61,125 nucleotides of DNA from Candidatus Yanofskyibacteriota bacterium (GCA_016181045.1 JACPAB010000002.1:1-61125); one strand, 5' to 3'. Positions 16,987 to 26,331 are shown, counted from the first letter of the stretch. Notes: generated from the letters alone by a model not told the origin. Numbers and translations are program-made.

Positions 16987-17594
16987 AAAAAGAATTAAAA
17001 CCATTATCGTATGACGCCGGAGCGTTGAAAGGCATCTCGCAGAAGACCGTCGAGATACATCACGGCAAGCTGTACAAGGGCTACGTGGATAAGTCCAACG
17101 AGATAAAGGAAAAACTCGGCTCTATAGTAAAAAGCGGGAAAGCCGAGGGCAATCAGATATACAGTGAACTTCGCGCGTTAAAGAACGGAGAGAGTTTCGC
17201 CAACAACGGCGCGTATCTCCACGAGAATTATTTTGCCATTCTTGGCGGCGACGGCGCGCCAAAAGGAGAGATTGTCGGGCGGCTGGCGGAACGATACGGC
17301 TCATTCGATGGTTTCAAGACATACTTTTCCGCTTGTGGTATGGCTGCGCGCGGGTGGGCGATACTTGCCTGGGATCTTCACGAGAAAGAATTGCGGATAT
17401 TCGCTTGCGATGCCCAAAATCACGGCGGCATCTGGGGAACAATACCGATAATCGCAATGGACGTATATGAGCATTCATATTTTATTGATGTCGGCTCCGA
17501 TCGCAAGGCCTACATCGAAGCGTTTTTCAACAATCTTAATTGGGACAAGATAGAGAAGTTTTATCAGCGAGCTAAAAAATATGATTGGGAATAA
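16983..17594 (+). CDS. Fe/Mn-type superoxide dismutase family protein
   Basis: IHHGKLYKGYVDK..HENYFAILGG..GWAILAWDLHEKELRIFACDAQNHGGIWGTIPIIAMDVYEHSYFIDVGSDRKAYIEAFFNNLNW. Confidence 0.85.
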   Translation: MKKELKPLSYDAGALKGISQKTVEIHHGKLYKGYVDKSNEIKEKLGSIVKSGKAEGNQIYSELRALKNGESFANNGAYLHENYFAILGGDGAPKGEIVGRLAERYGSFDGFKTYFSACGMAARGWAILAWDLHEKELRIFACDAQNHGGIWGTIPIIAMDVYEHSYFIDVGSDRKAYIEAFFNNLNWDKIEKFYQRAKKYDWE

Positions 17595-17693
17595 GTTAAA
17601 ACCGGCTGTTGAGACCGGTTTTTAATTTTTTGGTTGACAAAATCTTTGCTTTCTGTATAGTATCTAACTATAAGTGAGATATTTAACAAGGAG

Positions 17694-18107
17694 GTGGCGA
17701 TGGAGGAAAGGATGAAAACGTTTTGGTTTCTTGAAAGTATCGGCGGTTTGTCGTGGGTTTATATGTATTTAGTTTGGATAATAGATTTTGAATTTTTGAA
17801 AATTTTAATCGTGCCCCTTGCCTTGTCAGCAGTCTTATTCAGTTTCTGGGCGTTGGTTTATGCAGTGGCGAGGTTAGACCGCAAATCTACACCGTTCATA
17901 GCGATTCTGGCTGGTAATTTCTGGGTTGTAGCTGACTCCCTTTGGGCAGTTAATGATTCTTACGGGGTTGAGGCCTTGCTTCAGATTGCCCGACTTTTTA
18001 CTTTTTTGTTGATGATTGTCGCAACTTGGGAGTTTTTTGCAAGTAAAGATAATGTTGAAAAGTTGGCGCATTTTGCCGAATTTTTCAGGAAATTTAAGAA
18101 TGGGTAG
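17694..18107 (+). CDS. Hypothetical membrane protein
   Basis: Four hydrophobic segments. Confidence 0.55.
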   Translation: MAMEERMKTFWFLESIGGLSWVYMYLVWIIDFEFLKILIVPLALSAVLFSFWALVYAVARLDRKSTPFIAILAGNFWVVADSLWAVNDSYGVEALLQIARLFTFLLMIVATWEFFASKDNVEKLAHFAEFFRKFKNG

Positions 18108-18139
18108 AAAGGCGATAATGCGGCTTAAGCCGCATTTTC

Positions 18140-19525
18140 TTACCTCCAACTCGCAAACCACACTCGTGCATTGTAGGCCTTTTGTGAGAGCGGCAAACCG
18201 TAGCTTAACGGCGCAAAGAAGAGAAAAGCGGCAATGGCACCGATTACGATTCCCGTAAAAATTTTGCGGGAATTTTTTCTTGCCCTGAGCGGGTCGAAGG
18301 GGTTTTTGTCGACAAGATAACAAAGTATTATAATCGCAAAGACAAGAGCGGTTAAGTAGTGGTATAAGAACATCACGCGCTTGACCCCGATGAAGGGCAA
18401 TAAATTTAGCCAATAGCCAATAGACAATAGCCCATAGGTATGATTTTTTATATTTCTGAAAAAATTAATCATAAAATAAATTACGGCAACAGTTGAAAGC
18501 CACCATATCACCGGATTGCCGAAGAAGTAAATTCGAGCATTATCTTTGATCCAATAAAATATCGGCCTTGCCATAAGCGGCCATGTGTACCACTGGCTTG
18601 AGTAAGGGTGGATAGCCGTAAGCCGCTGATTTGATCTATACATCTCAACATTAAGATCCAAAATATTTTTAACAATATTATTCTCTCTGAAGTTGGGCTT
18701 CATGAAAGCGTCGCCGGAGCCTAGGTTTGGCAGAAGCGCAAAGTGGAGCGCAAAAATAGAAAAGTAGATAGCCAACGAAATAAAGAAAAAAGAAGATATC
18801 CTCAAGACCTCCATAAAACTAACGATTGTTAGTTTTATGGAGGTTTCGGAGGTTTTGAGGGTTTCGACTGCTTCGATTAAAATCGGCAGGGCAATAAACC
18901 CCAACCCGGTCCATTTTATGGATATGGCAAGGCCGCTGAATATCGCCATTAAAAATAAATTCCAATTCCAGTCCCACGACATTCTCACATTCTCAAGAAT
19001 ATGAGAATGTCGTGGGTGGGGTTGGCGGCGGTATCCGAAGTAAAATAACAGTGAAGTGAAGCCGAATAGAAGCAGAAACGGGTCTAGAAGTATTAAGCGG
19101 GACTGGGTTAAAAGCGCGTTGTCAAAAACTACGAGCAACGCTCCGGTGAAAGCCGCCATACGGCTCATTCCGAGTTCCAGGATAAGCAAGAAAATTACCA
19201 GTGGTAGCAGTGTTCCAGCCAAAGCCGGCAGAAATCTCAAGGCCATATATTTTTTGTCCGGAAACTTATCGCCGATATTTACAAAGCTGTATTCCGGCTG
19301 GAAATCGAACAACTTGGCGAACCCGGCAATCATTAACTTTCCCAGCGGCGGATGGATGTCAAAATAGTATTCTCCCGTGTAATATCCCGACACGAATTTG
19401 CCGAAATGGACCTCATCAAAAACCGTCTCATTTGGGTGTCCGAAAAAAGCAAAATGCGTTGCGATACTTAAGGCCAGAATTATCAACAGATACTTTTTCA
19501 TTTCGCGATGGGATAATAAAGGCAT
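18140..19525 (-). CDS. Protein O-mannosyltransferase (PMT/GT39-like) family integral membrane protein
   Basis: HPNETVFDEVHFGKFVSGYYTGEYYFDIHPPLGKLMIAG..FLPALAGTLLPL..SRLILLDPFLLLFGFTSLLFYF..HPYSSQWYTWPL. Confidence 0.9.
   Translation of the reverse strand: MPLLSHREMKKYLLIILALSIATHFAFFGHPNETVFDEVHFGKFVSGYYTGEYYFDIHPPLGKLMIAGFAKLFDFQPEYSFVNIGDKFPDKKYMALRFLPALAGTLLPLVIFLLILELGMSRMAAFTGALLVVFDNALLTQSRLILLDPFLLLFGFTSLLFYFGYRRQPHPRHSHILENVRMSWDWNWNLFLMAIFSGLAISIKWTGLGFIALPILIEAVETLKTSETSIKLTIVSFMEVLRISSFFFISLAIYFSIFALHFALLPNLGSGDAFMKPNFRENNIVKNILDLNVEMYRSNQRLTAIHPYSSQWYTWPLMARPIFYWIKDNARIYFFGNPVIWWLSTVAVIYFMINFFRNIKNHTYGLLSIGYWLNLLPFIGVKRVMFLYHYLTALVFAIIILCYLVDKNPFDPLRARKNSRKIFTGIVIGAIAAFLFFAPLSYGLPLSQKAYNARVWFASWR
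18280..18302 (-). repeat. Dispersed repeat related to CCCTTCGACAAGCTCAGGGCAAG
   Basis: Reverse complement CCCCTTCGACCCGCTCAGGGCAA; second copy at 26127-26150. Confidence 0.6.
18808..18843. repeat. Perfect 16-bp-stem palindrome inside PMT gene
   Basis: CCTCCATAAAACTAAC-gatt-GTTAGTTTTATGGAGG. Confidence 0.85.
18973..19016. repeat. Perfect 15-bp-stem palindrome inside PMT gene
   Basis: CCCACGACATTCTCA ... TGAGAATGTCGTGGG. Confidence 0.85.
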
Positions 19526-19551
19526 ATTAGCAGTTTAAAAAAAGGAAGGAA

Positions 19552-19893
19552 ATGATCCGGCTGATTACAGCTCTGTTCCTATTTCTTTTTATCTTAAGTT
19601 CAAACGCGTTTGCTCAAACTCAAGAAAAGCAAGTACTGGATAAAAAATTCTGGGTTGTAAATTTTGTTTTTGTCGGCGCAAACGTCTTTGACGGATGGAG
19701 TACGTTTTATGCTCTTGAAAAATGCCCCACTTGTATAGAGGGTAATAAATTGATGAGGCCGATCGTTAATGCCGGGAAGATGCCGACCGCGATTTTTATT
19801 GCCACCACAGACGTCGGGATTGTTTATTTAGTTATTATCTCAAAAAGCATGATAATGAATTGTGGTGGGTGGTACCAGTTGTTGGGGCGGTAG
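19552..19893 (+). pseudogene. Small membrane protein with apparent frameshift near its 3' end
   Basis: Annotated frame ends IISKSMIMNCGGWYQLLGR; the neighbouring frame after the A-run at about 19846 reads KHDNELWWVVPVVGAVAHGTAGVINIKIGLSF. Confidence 0.45.
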
Positions 19894-19992
19894 CTCATGG
19901 AACTGCCGGAGTGATTAACATAAAAATAGGACTTAGTTTCTAGAAGGCCCGAATGGGCCTTTTGTTTTTCTGTTTAAATTTTAGTAAAATTA

Positions 19993-20259
19993 GGTTGGAT
20001 AATTAACCCATTTTATAATCTTAGCGGAGCGTATTTTAGCCAAGGTCGAAGCCGGAATTCTGAAGATGTAGATTCTACTTCAAGGAATTCCGGCAAAGAG
20101 ATTGGCTAACAATACGCCCGCCCGCTGCGGGAGCTGAAAGAATAGCCGATTCCATTGTCAGGCCGCCCTCGTCGTAGAGTCTACGTCTTCAGGCGGCCTT
20201 TCGCGAACTCGGCTATTCTTTCAAGCTCTAAAATGATAAAATGGGTTAAATATCCAACC
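19993..20259. repeat. Multi-arm (three-way-junction-like) inverted repeat element
   Basis: Outer stem GGTTGGATAATTAACCCATTTTAT / ATAAAATGGGTTAAATATCCAACC (23/24 paired) enclosing two further long stems. Confidence 0.8.
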
Positions 20260-20263
20260 ATAT

Positions 20264-21190
20264 ATGTTTGATTTGATTATTATTGGCGGCTCGGCTGCGG
20301 CAGCATCCGCGGGCATATATGCCACCCGGCGCGCTTTAAATTTTAAAATAATCACCAAGGACTTTGGCGGCGAGGTGGCGACATCGGGCGAGGTGGACAA
20401 TTACCCGGGTATTCCGGGGACTAACGGTATAGAGTTGGCCGACAAGTTCAAGAAGCATTTAACCAACTACGGAGTCATACCCGAAGAAGGGGTTGAAGTT
20501 AAAAAAATAATCCGGCAGACCGACGGAATTTTTCTCATAAATGCGGCTAAAGAAGGCCAGGACATCGAATATACCGCCCGGGCCGTCATAGTGGCCACTG
20601 GCGTTCACCCGAGGGAGTTGAACATTCCGGGAGAGAAGGAGTTCAAGAACAAAGGCGTCAGCTACTGTACCGTTTGTGACGGGCCCGTATTCGGAGGCAA
20701 AACAGTGGCCATTATCGGAGGGGGAAATTCCGCGCTGGAGGCGGGACTTATGATGGCCGATATCGCCGGCAAGGTTTATATGCTCAACAAAAACCCCGTT
20801 TTTAAGGGCGACACCATTCTGCTTGACAACCTGAAGACCAAAAAAAATGTTGAATTCATCTACAGCGTCAAAACCAGCGGGATAACGGGGAAGCAATTCG
20901 TGACAGGGCTCAAATACGAAGAAGGGGGAAGTGAAAAAGAACTAAAAGTGGATGGCGTATTCGTCCATATCGGAATGCTTCCCAATTCCGGCGTTGTTCC
21001 GGAAGATGTCCGGAAAAATAATTACGGAGAAATTGTTGTAGACAAGAATTGTCAGACCAATATTCCCGGTCTGTATGCCGCCGGAGACGTGACAGATGTA
21101 CCGTTCAAGCAAATAGTAATTGCCGCAGCACAAGGAGTTTGTGCATTACTAAGTGCTGTGCAGTATTTGAATAAATTTAAACAGATTTAA
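20264..21190 (+). CDS. trxB: Thioredoxin-disulfide reductase
   Basis: DLIIIGGSAAAASAGIYATRR..SYCTVCDGPVFGGKTVAIIGGGNSALEAGLMMADIAGKVYMLNK..GLYAAGDVTDVPFKQIVIAAAQG. Confidence 0.95.
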   Translation: MFDLIIIGGSAAAASAGIYATRRALNFKIITKDFGGEVATSGEVDNYPGIPGTNGIELADKFKKHLTNYGVIPEEGVEVKKIIRQTDGIFLINAAKEGQDIEYTARAVIVATGVHPRELNIPGEKEFKNKGVSYCTVCDGPVFGGKTVAIIGGGNSALEAGLMMADIAGKVYMLNKNPVFKGDTILLDNLKTKKNVEFIYSVKTSGITGKQFVTGLKYEEGGSEKELKVDGVFVHIGMLPNSGVVPEDVRKNNYGEIVVDKNCQTNIPGLYAAGDVTDVPFKQIVIAAAQGVCALLSAVQYLNKFKQI

Positions 21191-21249
21191 GATTTAAGAT
21201 TTAAGATTAACGAATATTCTTAAATCAAGATTCATAAATCGTAAATCAA

Positions 21250-21693
21250 TTGATTTATATCGGGACAGACCATAGAGGGTTTAAATTAAAAGAGAAGGTG
21301 AAACAATGGCTGATCGAATGGGGCTACGAATACCACGATGTCGGTGCCTTTGAATACGACCAGAACGACGATTACCCCGTCTATGCATCCAAAGTTGCCG
21401 AGAGCATGACCGAACCCGATGACCGGGGCATCTTATTCTGTGGTTCCGGCGTAGGGGTGGACGATGTCGCCAATAAATTCGACGGTATACGTTCCGGCCT
21501 TGCCATCAACAAAGAACAGATAGAAGCAGCCAGAAGAGACGACAACATCAACGTCCTCGCCATCGCTTCGGACTTTACTTCCGAAGAAGATGCGCAGGAA
21601 ATCGTCAGGACATTTCTTAAAACCGAATTTGCCGATGAGGAAAGATTCAATCGCCGGCTTGGCGAGATAGGGGAAATAGAAGAAACAAATTAA
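21250..21693 (+). CDS. rpiB: Ribose-5-phosphate isomerase B (RpiB/LacA/LacB family)
   Basis: IYIGTDHRGFKLKEKVKQWLIEWGYEYHDVGAFEYDQNDDYPVYASKVAE..GILFCGSGVGVDDVANKFDGIRSGLAIN; GTG/TTG or ATT-type start possible. Confidence 0.85.
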   Translation: MIYIGTDHRGFKLKEKVKQWLIEWGYEYHDVGAFEYDQNDDYPVYASKVAESMTEPDDRGILFCGSGVGVDDVANKFDGIRSGLAINKEQIEAARRDDNINVLAIASDFTSEEDAQEIVRTFLKTEFADEERFNRRLGEIGEIEETN

Positions 21694-23330
21694 TGTCTGA
21701 TATTGTAAACGAGATCAAAAACCTTATCGAAGGAAAAGTGTCCGTTTCAGAAGCGGACTTAAACTTATTTAGCCACGACGCGAGCATTTTTGAGGTTAAG
21801 CCACAATTGATTGTCCGTCCCCAAAACGTAGACGACATCAAAAAGCTGGTGTCCTTGGTTTCTGAAAAAAAAGCGTCCTGGCCGAATCTTTCTCTGACGG
21901 CGCGGGCCGCGGGTTCGGACATGACCGGAGGGCCGTTGAATGAGTCAATAATTTTGGATTTTACGGCCCATTTTGACAAAATAAACGAGATGGGCGGGGA
22001 TTATGCCATCGTCGAGCCCGGTGTTTTTTATCGTGACTTTGAAAAAGAAACATTGAAAAAAGGACTACTGTTGCCCTCGTATCCGGCTTCTCGCGAAATC
22101 TGTACTGTTGGCGGTATGGTTGCAAATAATGCCGGCGGAGAGAAGTCGTTGCGCTATGGAAAAACGGAGGATTACGTTGAGGAACTCAATGTCGTGTTGA
22201 GCGATAGCAATGAATATGTTTTAAAGCCATTAACTTCTATAGAATTTGAACAAAAAAGGATCCAGAATGATTTTGAGGGGAACATGTATCGTAAAATTCA
22301 CGAATTACTAATTACTAATTACGAATTACTGCGCAAAGCCAAACCCGACGTGTCTAAAAATTCTGCCGGCTACGCGTTATGGAACATAATGAAAGAAGAA
22401 AGATTTGATTTAACAAAGTTATTCGTCGGTTCGCAGGGGACCCTCGGGATCATCACCAAGATCAAATTCCGGCTTATAAGACCGGCAAAGTATTCCCAAC
22501 TCTTTGTCCTGTTTCTTAAAGATATGACAAAGATAGGCGACTTAGTCATTGATTTAAATAAATATAAACCGGAAAGCATGGAATCCTACGACGACAACAC
22601 AATAAAGCTAACTTTCAAAATACTCCCCGACTTAATAAAAAAGATGGGGCTTGGCGTTTTATTGAGATTTATCCCTGACCTGTGGGTTATTATTACTGGA
22701 GGCACCCCAAGATTAGTAATTTTGGCTGAATTTACAGGTGATGACGAAAAAACTCTAACCGACAAGATAAAAAGTTGCCAAAAAGACATAGTTGATAAAT
22801 TTAAAGTTAAAACAAGAATTGCAAAAAGCGAGGCCGACGTTCAAAAATACTGGACGATAAGGAGAGAAAGTTTCAACTTATTGAGAAAACACGTTAAAGG
22901 CAAAAAAACCGCTCCGTTCATTGACGACATTATTGTAAGGCCGGAACATCTGCCCAAATTTCTGCCCGAACTCAACGAAATACTGGATGAGCATAAGGAC
23001 TATATTATTTATACCATAGCTGGCCATCCCGGAGACGGCAACTTCCATATTATTCCGCTGATGAACCTTTCGGATGAAAGATCAAGAAATATAATCCCGG
23101 AGTTGTCAACCAAGGTTTATGACCTGATTATCCGATATAATGGCTCAATAACAGCCGAGCACAATGACGGTTTGATACGAACGCCGTATATTGAAAAGAT
23201 GTACGGTAAAGAAGTTTATCAATTGTTCGAGAAGGTGAAAGAGATCTTTGACCCCCAAAACATATTTAATCCCGGGAAAAAGGTCGGTGCTGATCTGGAT
23301 TATGCAATGAAACATATAAAACATGATTGA
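21693..23330 (+). CDS. FAD-binding oxidase/dehydrogenase (GlcD/D-lactate dehydrogenase-like)
   Basis: VRPQNVDDIKKLVSLVSE..AAGSDMTGGPLNESIILDFTAHFDK..VGGMVANNAGGEKSLRYGKTEDYV..VGSQGTLGIITKIKFRL..AGHPGDGNFHIIPL..PGKKV. Confidence 0.9.
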   Translation: MSDIVNEIKNLIEGKVSVSEADLNLFSHDASIFEVKPQLIVRPQNVDDIKKLVSLVSEKKASWPNLSLTARAAGSDMTGGPLNESIILDFTAHFDKINEMGGDYAIVEPGVFYRDFEKETLKKGLLLPSYPASREICTVGGMVANNAGGEKSLRYGKTEDYVEELNVVLSDSNEYVLKPLTSIEFEQKRIQNDFEGNMYRKIHELLITNYELLRKAKPDVSKNSAGYALWNIMKEERFDLTKLFVGSQGTLGIITKIKFRLIRPAKYSQLFVLFLKDMTKIGDLVIDLNKYKPESMESYDDNTIKLTFKILPDLIKKMGLGVLLRFIPDLWVIITGGTPRLVILAEFTGDDEKTLTDKIKSCQKDIVDKFKVKTRIAKSEADVQKYWTIRRESFNLLRKHVKGKKTAPFIDDIIVRPEHLPKFLPELNEILDEHKDYIIYTIAGHPGDGNFHIIPLMNLSDERSRNIIPELSTKVYDLIIRYNGSITAEHNDGLIRTPYIEKMYGKEVYQLFEKVKEIFDPQNIFNPGKKVGADLDYAMKHIKHD

Positions 23331-23964
23331 AATTATTCCAGCCATACTTACGAATTCGTCTGAAGAATTTGAGAAGATATTAAGAACAGTTGAACCCTAT
23401 GTTGACCGCGTCCACTTGGACATAATGGACGGCGAGTTTGTTTCCAATAAGACCATCACAGGATATGAAGAACTGATGAGTTTGGAAACGAAACTTAAAT
23501 TTGACGTTCACTTGATGGTTGCCAAGCCGGAGGAACAGATGCATTTATGGTATAAGACGGGCGCGGACAGGTTTTTGATCCACGCCGAAACCGACCATGG
23601 CCACATTGATCTTATAAATCAGATACACCTTAACGGCAGGAAAGTCGGTTTAGTTTTGAACCCTGAAACTCAAGTCGAAAAAATAGCCGAATTGATAGAC
23701 GATATTGATTTTGTCCAATTCATGACCGTGCACCCGGGAAATTATGGAGGGGAATTTGTTGAGAGTGTTGTGCCCAAGATAGGCGACTTTCACGGCCGGT
23801 ACCCCAATATGCCCATAGCGGTGGACGGCTCCATGCATCCCGGCAATATTCAAAAAGTTATAGCGATGGGAGCTTCCATAATAGTTTTAGGCAGCCACAT
23901 ATTTGCCGAGAACCGGGATGTTGGCGAAGCTATTGAAGAAATTAGAAAAATAGCTGAAAATTAA
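23323..23964 (+). CDS. rpe: Ribulose-phosphate 3-epimerase family protein
   Basis: IIPAILTNSSEEFEKILRTVEPYVDRVHLDIMDGEFV..FDVHLMVAKPEEQM..VQFMTVHPGNYGGEFVESVVPKIGDF..PIAVDGSMHPGNI. Confidence 0.85.
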   Translation: MIEIIPAILTNSSEEFEKILRTVEPYVDRVHLDIMDGEFVSNKTITGYEELMSLETKLKFDVHLMVAKPEEQMHLWYKTGADRFLIHAETDHGHIDLINQIHLNGRKVGLVLNPETQVEKIAELIDDIDFVQFMTVHPGNYGGEFVESVVPKIGDFHGRYPNMPIAVDGSMHPGNIQKVIAMGASIIVLGSHIFAENRDVGEAIEEIRKIAEN

Positions 23965-23967
23965 GTA

Positions 23968-24951
23968 ATGGAATTTGATATCGTGGCGATAGGTTCAGCC
24001 ACAAGAGACATATTTATAGGCATAGACGACTTTAAAAGGATTAAGTCAGCCGATTTTTCTACGGGTGAAGGCCTGTGCTTTCCTTTCGGGTCAAAGCTGG
24101 AAATCAAGAAGATCGTTTTCGCTTCCGGCGGAGGAGGGACCAATGCCGCCGTTACTTTTGCCAGGCAGGGATTGAGAACGGCGTGCATCGGAGTGGTCGG
24201 CAACGACTTTAACGGGCAAGAGTTGTTGAACGAACTTGCCGGAGAAGGCGTAGAAACAAAATATTTCCAGAAACATGACGACGGCCCCACCGCTTACTCG
24301 GTTATTCTTGTTGACCCGTCGGGAGAAAGAACCATCCTGTCTTACAAAGGAGAAGGCCAGCATTTTGATGCCGGCAAAGTTGTTTTTGAAGACATTAAGA
24401 CAAAATGGATGTTTCTGGACAGCTTGGGCGGCCACTATGACGTGCTGGAAAAAGCCGTGAATTGGGCGGCGGCAAACGGCGTAAAGCTGGCTACAAACCC
24501 CGGCGGCAAAGAACTTGGCCATGGTTTGGAAAAGCTAAAACCGCTGCTGAAAAACTTTTCCATATTCTGGGTGAACCAGGAGGAGGCAGCCAAGCTCACG
24601 GGCATTGACTACAAGAACGAGTCCGAGATATTCAAAGCCATGGACGAGCTTATCGGGGGGATATTCGTGATGACAAAAGGGCCCGAAGGCATGGCCGTAT
24701 CGGACGGCAAGAACATATACCGCGCCAAAGTGCCGGACTCTCCAGTAGTTGAAAGGACGGGAGCGGGGGACGCCTCCTGCTCCGGCTTTATAGCCGAATA
24801 CACAAGGTCTGGTAGTATAGAGAAAGCGATACAATTTGCCACCGCTAATGCGTCTTCTGTCGTTACTCAATATGGGGCCAAGGCGGGGATACTGAAGAAT
24901 GGGGATTGGGGACCGTGGCCATTAGTTAAAGTTGAGAAATCTCAACTTTAA
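23968..24951 (+). CDS. PfkB-family carbohydrate kinase
   Basis: FDIVAIGSATRDIFIGID..GGGGTNAAVTFARQGLRTACIGVVGNDFNGQELLNELAGEGV..ERTGAGDASCSGFIAEYTRSG. Confidence 0.9.
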   Translation: MEFDIVAIGSATRDIFIGIDDFKRIKSADFSTGEGLCFPFGSKLEIKKIVFASGGGGTNAAVTFARQGLRTACIGVVGNDFNGQELLNELAGEGVETKYFQKHDDGPTAYSVILVDPSGERTILSYKGEGQHFDAGKVVFEDIKTKWMFLDSLGGHYDVLEKAVNWAAANGVKLATNPGGKELGHGLEKLKPLLKNFSIFWVNQEEAAKLTGIDYKNESEIFKAMDELIGGIFVMTKGPEGMAVSDGKNIYRAKVPDSPVVERTGAGDASCSGFIAEYTRSGSIEKAIQFATANASSVVTQYGAKAGILKNGDWGPWPLVKVEKSQL

Positions 24952-25068
24952 AATAACCAATACACAATAACCAACATCCAATCAAATCTTAAAACATTAA
25001 AAAGTTTTTAACATTTAAAGAATTGGTTATTGACTGGTTATTGAGTTATTGATTATTAAAATTTATTT

Positions 25069-26331
25069 ATGAAAGATTCTTACAACAAACTTTCTCGCAT
25101 ATTGCGGGTCTCTCCGGAGCTTCTTTTGAACTTGGACCAAAAAATGTCGGCGATAAGCGGACAGGACGGGGTAATAGAAGACATAGCCAATCAGAACGAC
25201 ATACTCGTTTCCCGAACTCTGACTGAATTAGGGTTAAGCAGGGAGTCGAAGGCCGAGGAAGTATATAACGCTCTGGTTCACCGCCTTATTTATCTTGATC
25301 AGCAACTTTACGAGGCGCTGGATAAACCGGACCTCGCCCAAATGTCGGTTGCTTGCGGGAAATTGTGCGAAATGGCCTTCAGGGTCTTTACTCCCCCAAG
25401 GGGATTGTTCATCAAGAGAGAAAAAGTTGCCGAATTGCTGGACAAACACAAGCCGGACAATCTTCTCAACCATTTTGGTTATGCCACCGCGAAGGAGCTT
25501 ATAGAAAAAGAGGGATTTGCGTCCGTTGTCAGCGCGCTTCGTTTTACGCAAAGCAAAGAATGGATGCATAAATTCTTTGAAGAATCGTACAGTTCTCTGA
25601 CCCCCGATGATTTTGAAGAAAGGGATGTGGAACTAATAGTGCTTGATCAAAAATGGCTTTCTGTCGTCGAGAAATTCCTTGAGAAGAAATATCATAATAT
25701 AAGCCATCTCAAAGAATACGGCATAATTTTTATAATTCCTTTGCCCATAGATACACCGGGAGAAACGATGCGCATGTTCACGCTCATTCTCCACTACCTT
25801 CACGAGGTACCATTTTATTCCTCATTATTCCGAAAATTTATGAAAGACGAGGACTTTGTTCCTAAACTGCAATCGCTTTTGCGAGGGGACGTTTCCGAAG
25901 ACAAAATGTCGGATGGTGGGAAAATAGTTTGGCGGGTGGTTCAGAGATATCTAGCCAAAGACGATGAATCCGATTTCCGTCTTTTTGAACAGCACGTAAA
26001 TCCCGAGGCGGAGCATTGGTTCAGGGCAGAAGAGGATCTGGGCCGTTTATCAAGGATGCTTGGAAGGAACGAAGGCCGGTTGAATCTTGGCTACTGGACG
26101 GGGCTGGATTTCGTAGGCGACTTTTTCCCTTCGACAAGCTCAGGGCAAGCACGATTGATAAGTTTTGACCTTATAGACCTGATAATGTCTGTGGTCAAAA
26201 AGGGGGAGATAAAATATCTTTATCATCAGCAGGAGGCATTGTGGAACAAGATTTTTTCTGAATATCTGGGACGGGAGAGGATGAACCGTCTCATCGAAGA
26301 AAAAATTATCGAAGGATTTATCGAGTTATGA
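25069..26331 (+). CDS. Hypothetical protein inside sugar-phosphate operon
   Basis: 420-aa intact ORF, overlaps aldolase start by 4 nt. Confidence 0.6.
   Translation: MKDSYNKLSRILRVSPELLLNLDQKMSAISGQDGVIEDIANQNDILVSRTLTELGLSRESKAEEVYNALVHRLIYLDQQLYEALDKPDLAQMSVACGKLCEMAFRVFTPPRGLFIKREKVAELLDKHKPDNLLNHFGYATAKELIEKEGFASVVSALRFTQSKEWMHKFFEESYSSLTPDDFEERDVELIVLDQKWLSVVEKFLEKKYHNISHLKEYGIIFIIPLPIDTPGETMRMFTLILHYLHEVPFYSSLFRKFMKDEDFVPKLQSLLRGDVSEDKMSDGGKIVWRVVQRYLAKDDESDFRLFEQHVNPEAEHWFRAEEDLGRLSRMLGRNEGRLNLGYWTGLDFVGDFFPSTSSGQARLISFDLIDLIMSVVKKGEIKYLYHQQEALWNKIFSEYLGRERMNRLIEEKIIEGFIEL
26127..26150 (+). repeat. Dispersed 24-bp repeat inserted in frame (encodes PSTSSGQA)
   Basis: CCCTTCGACAAGCTCAGGGCAAGC; related copy at 18280-18302. 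Confidence 0.6.
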
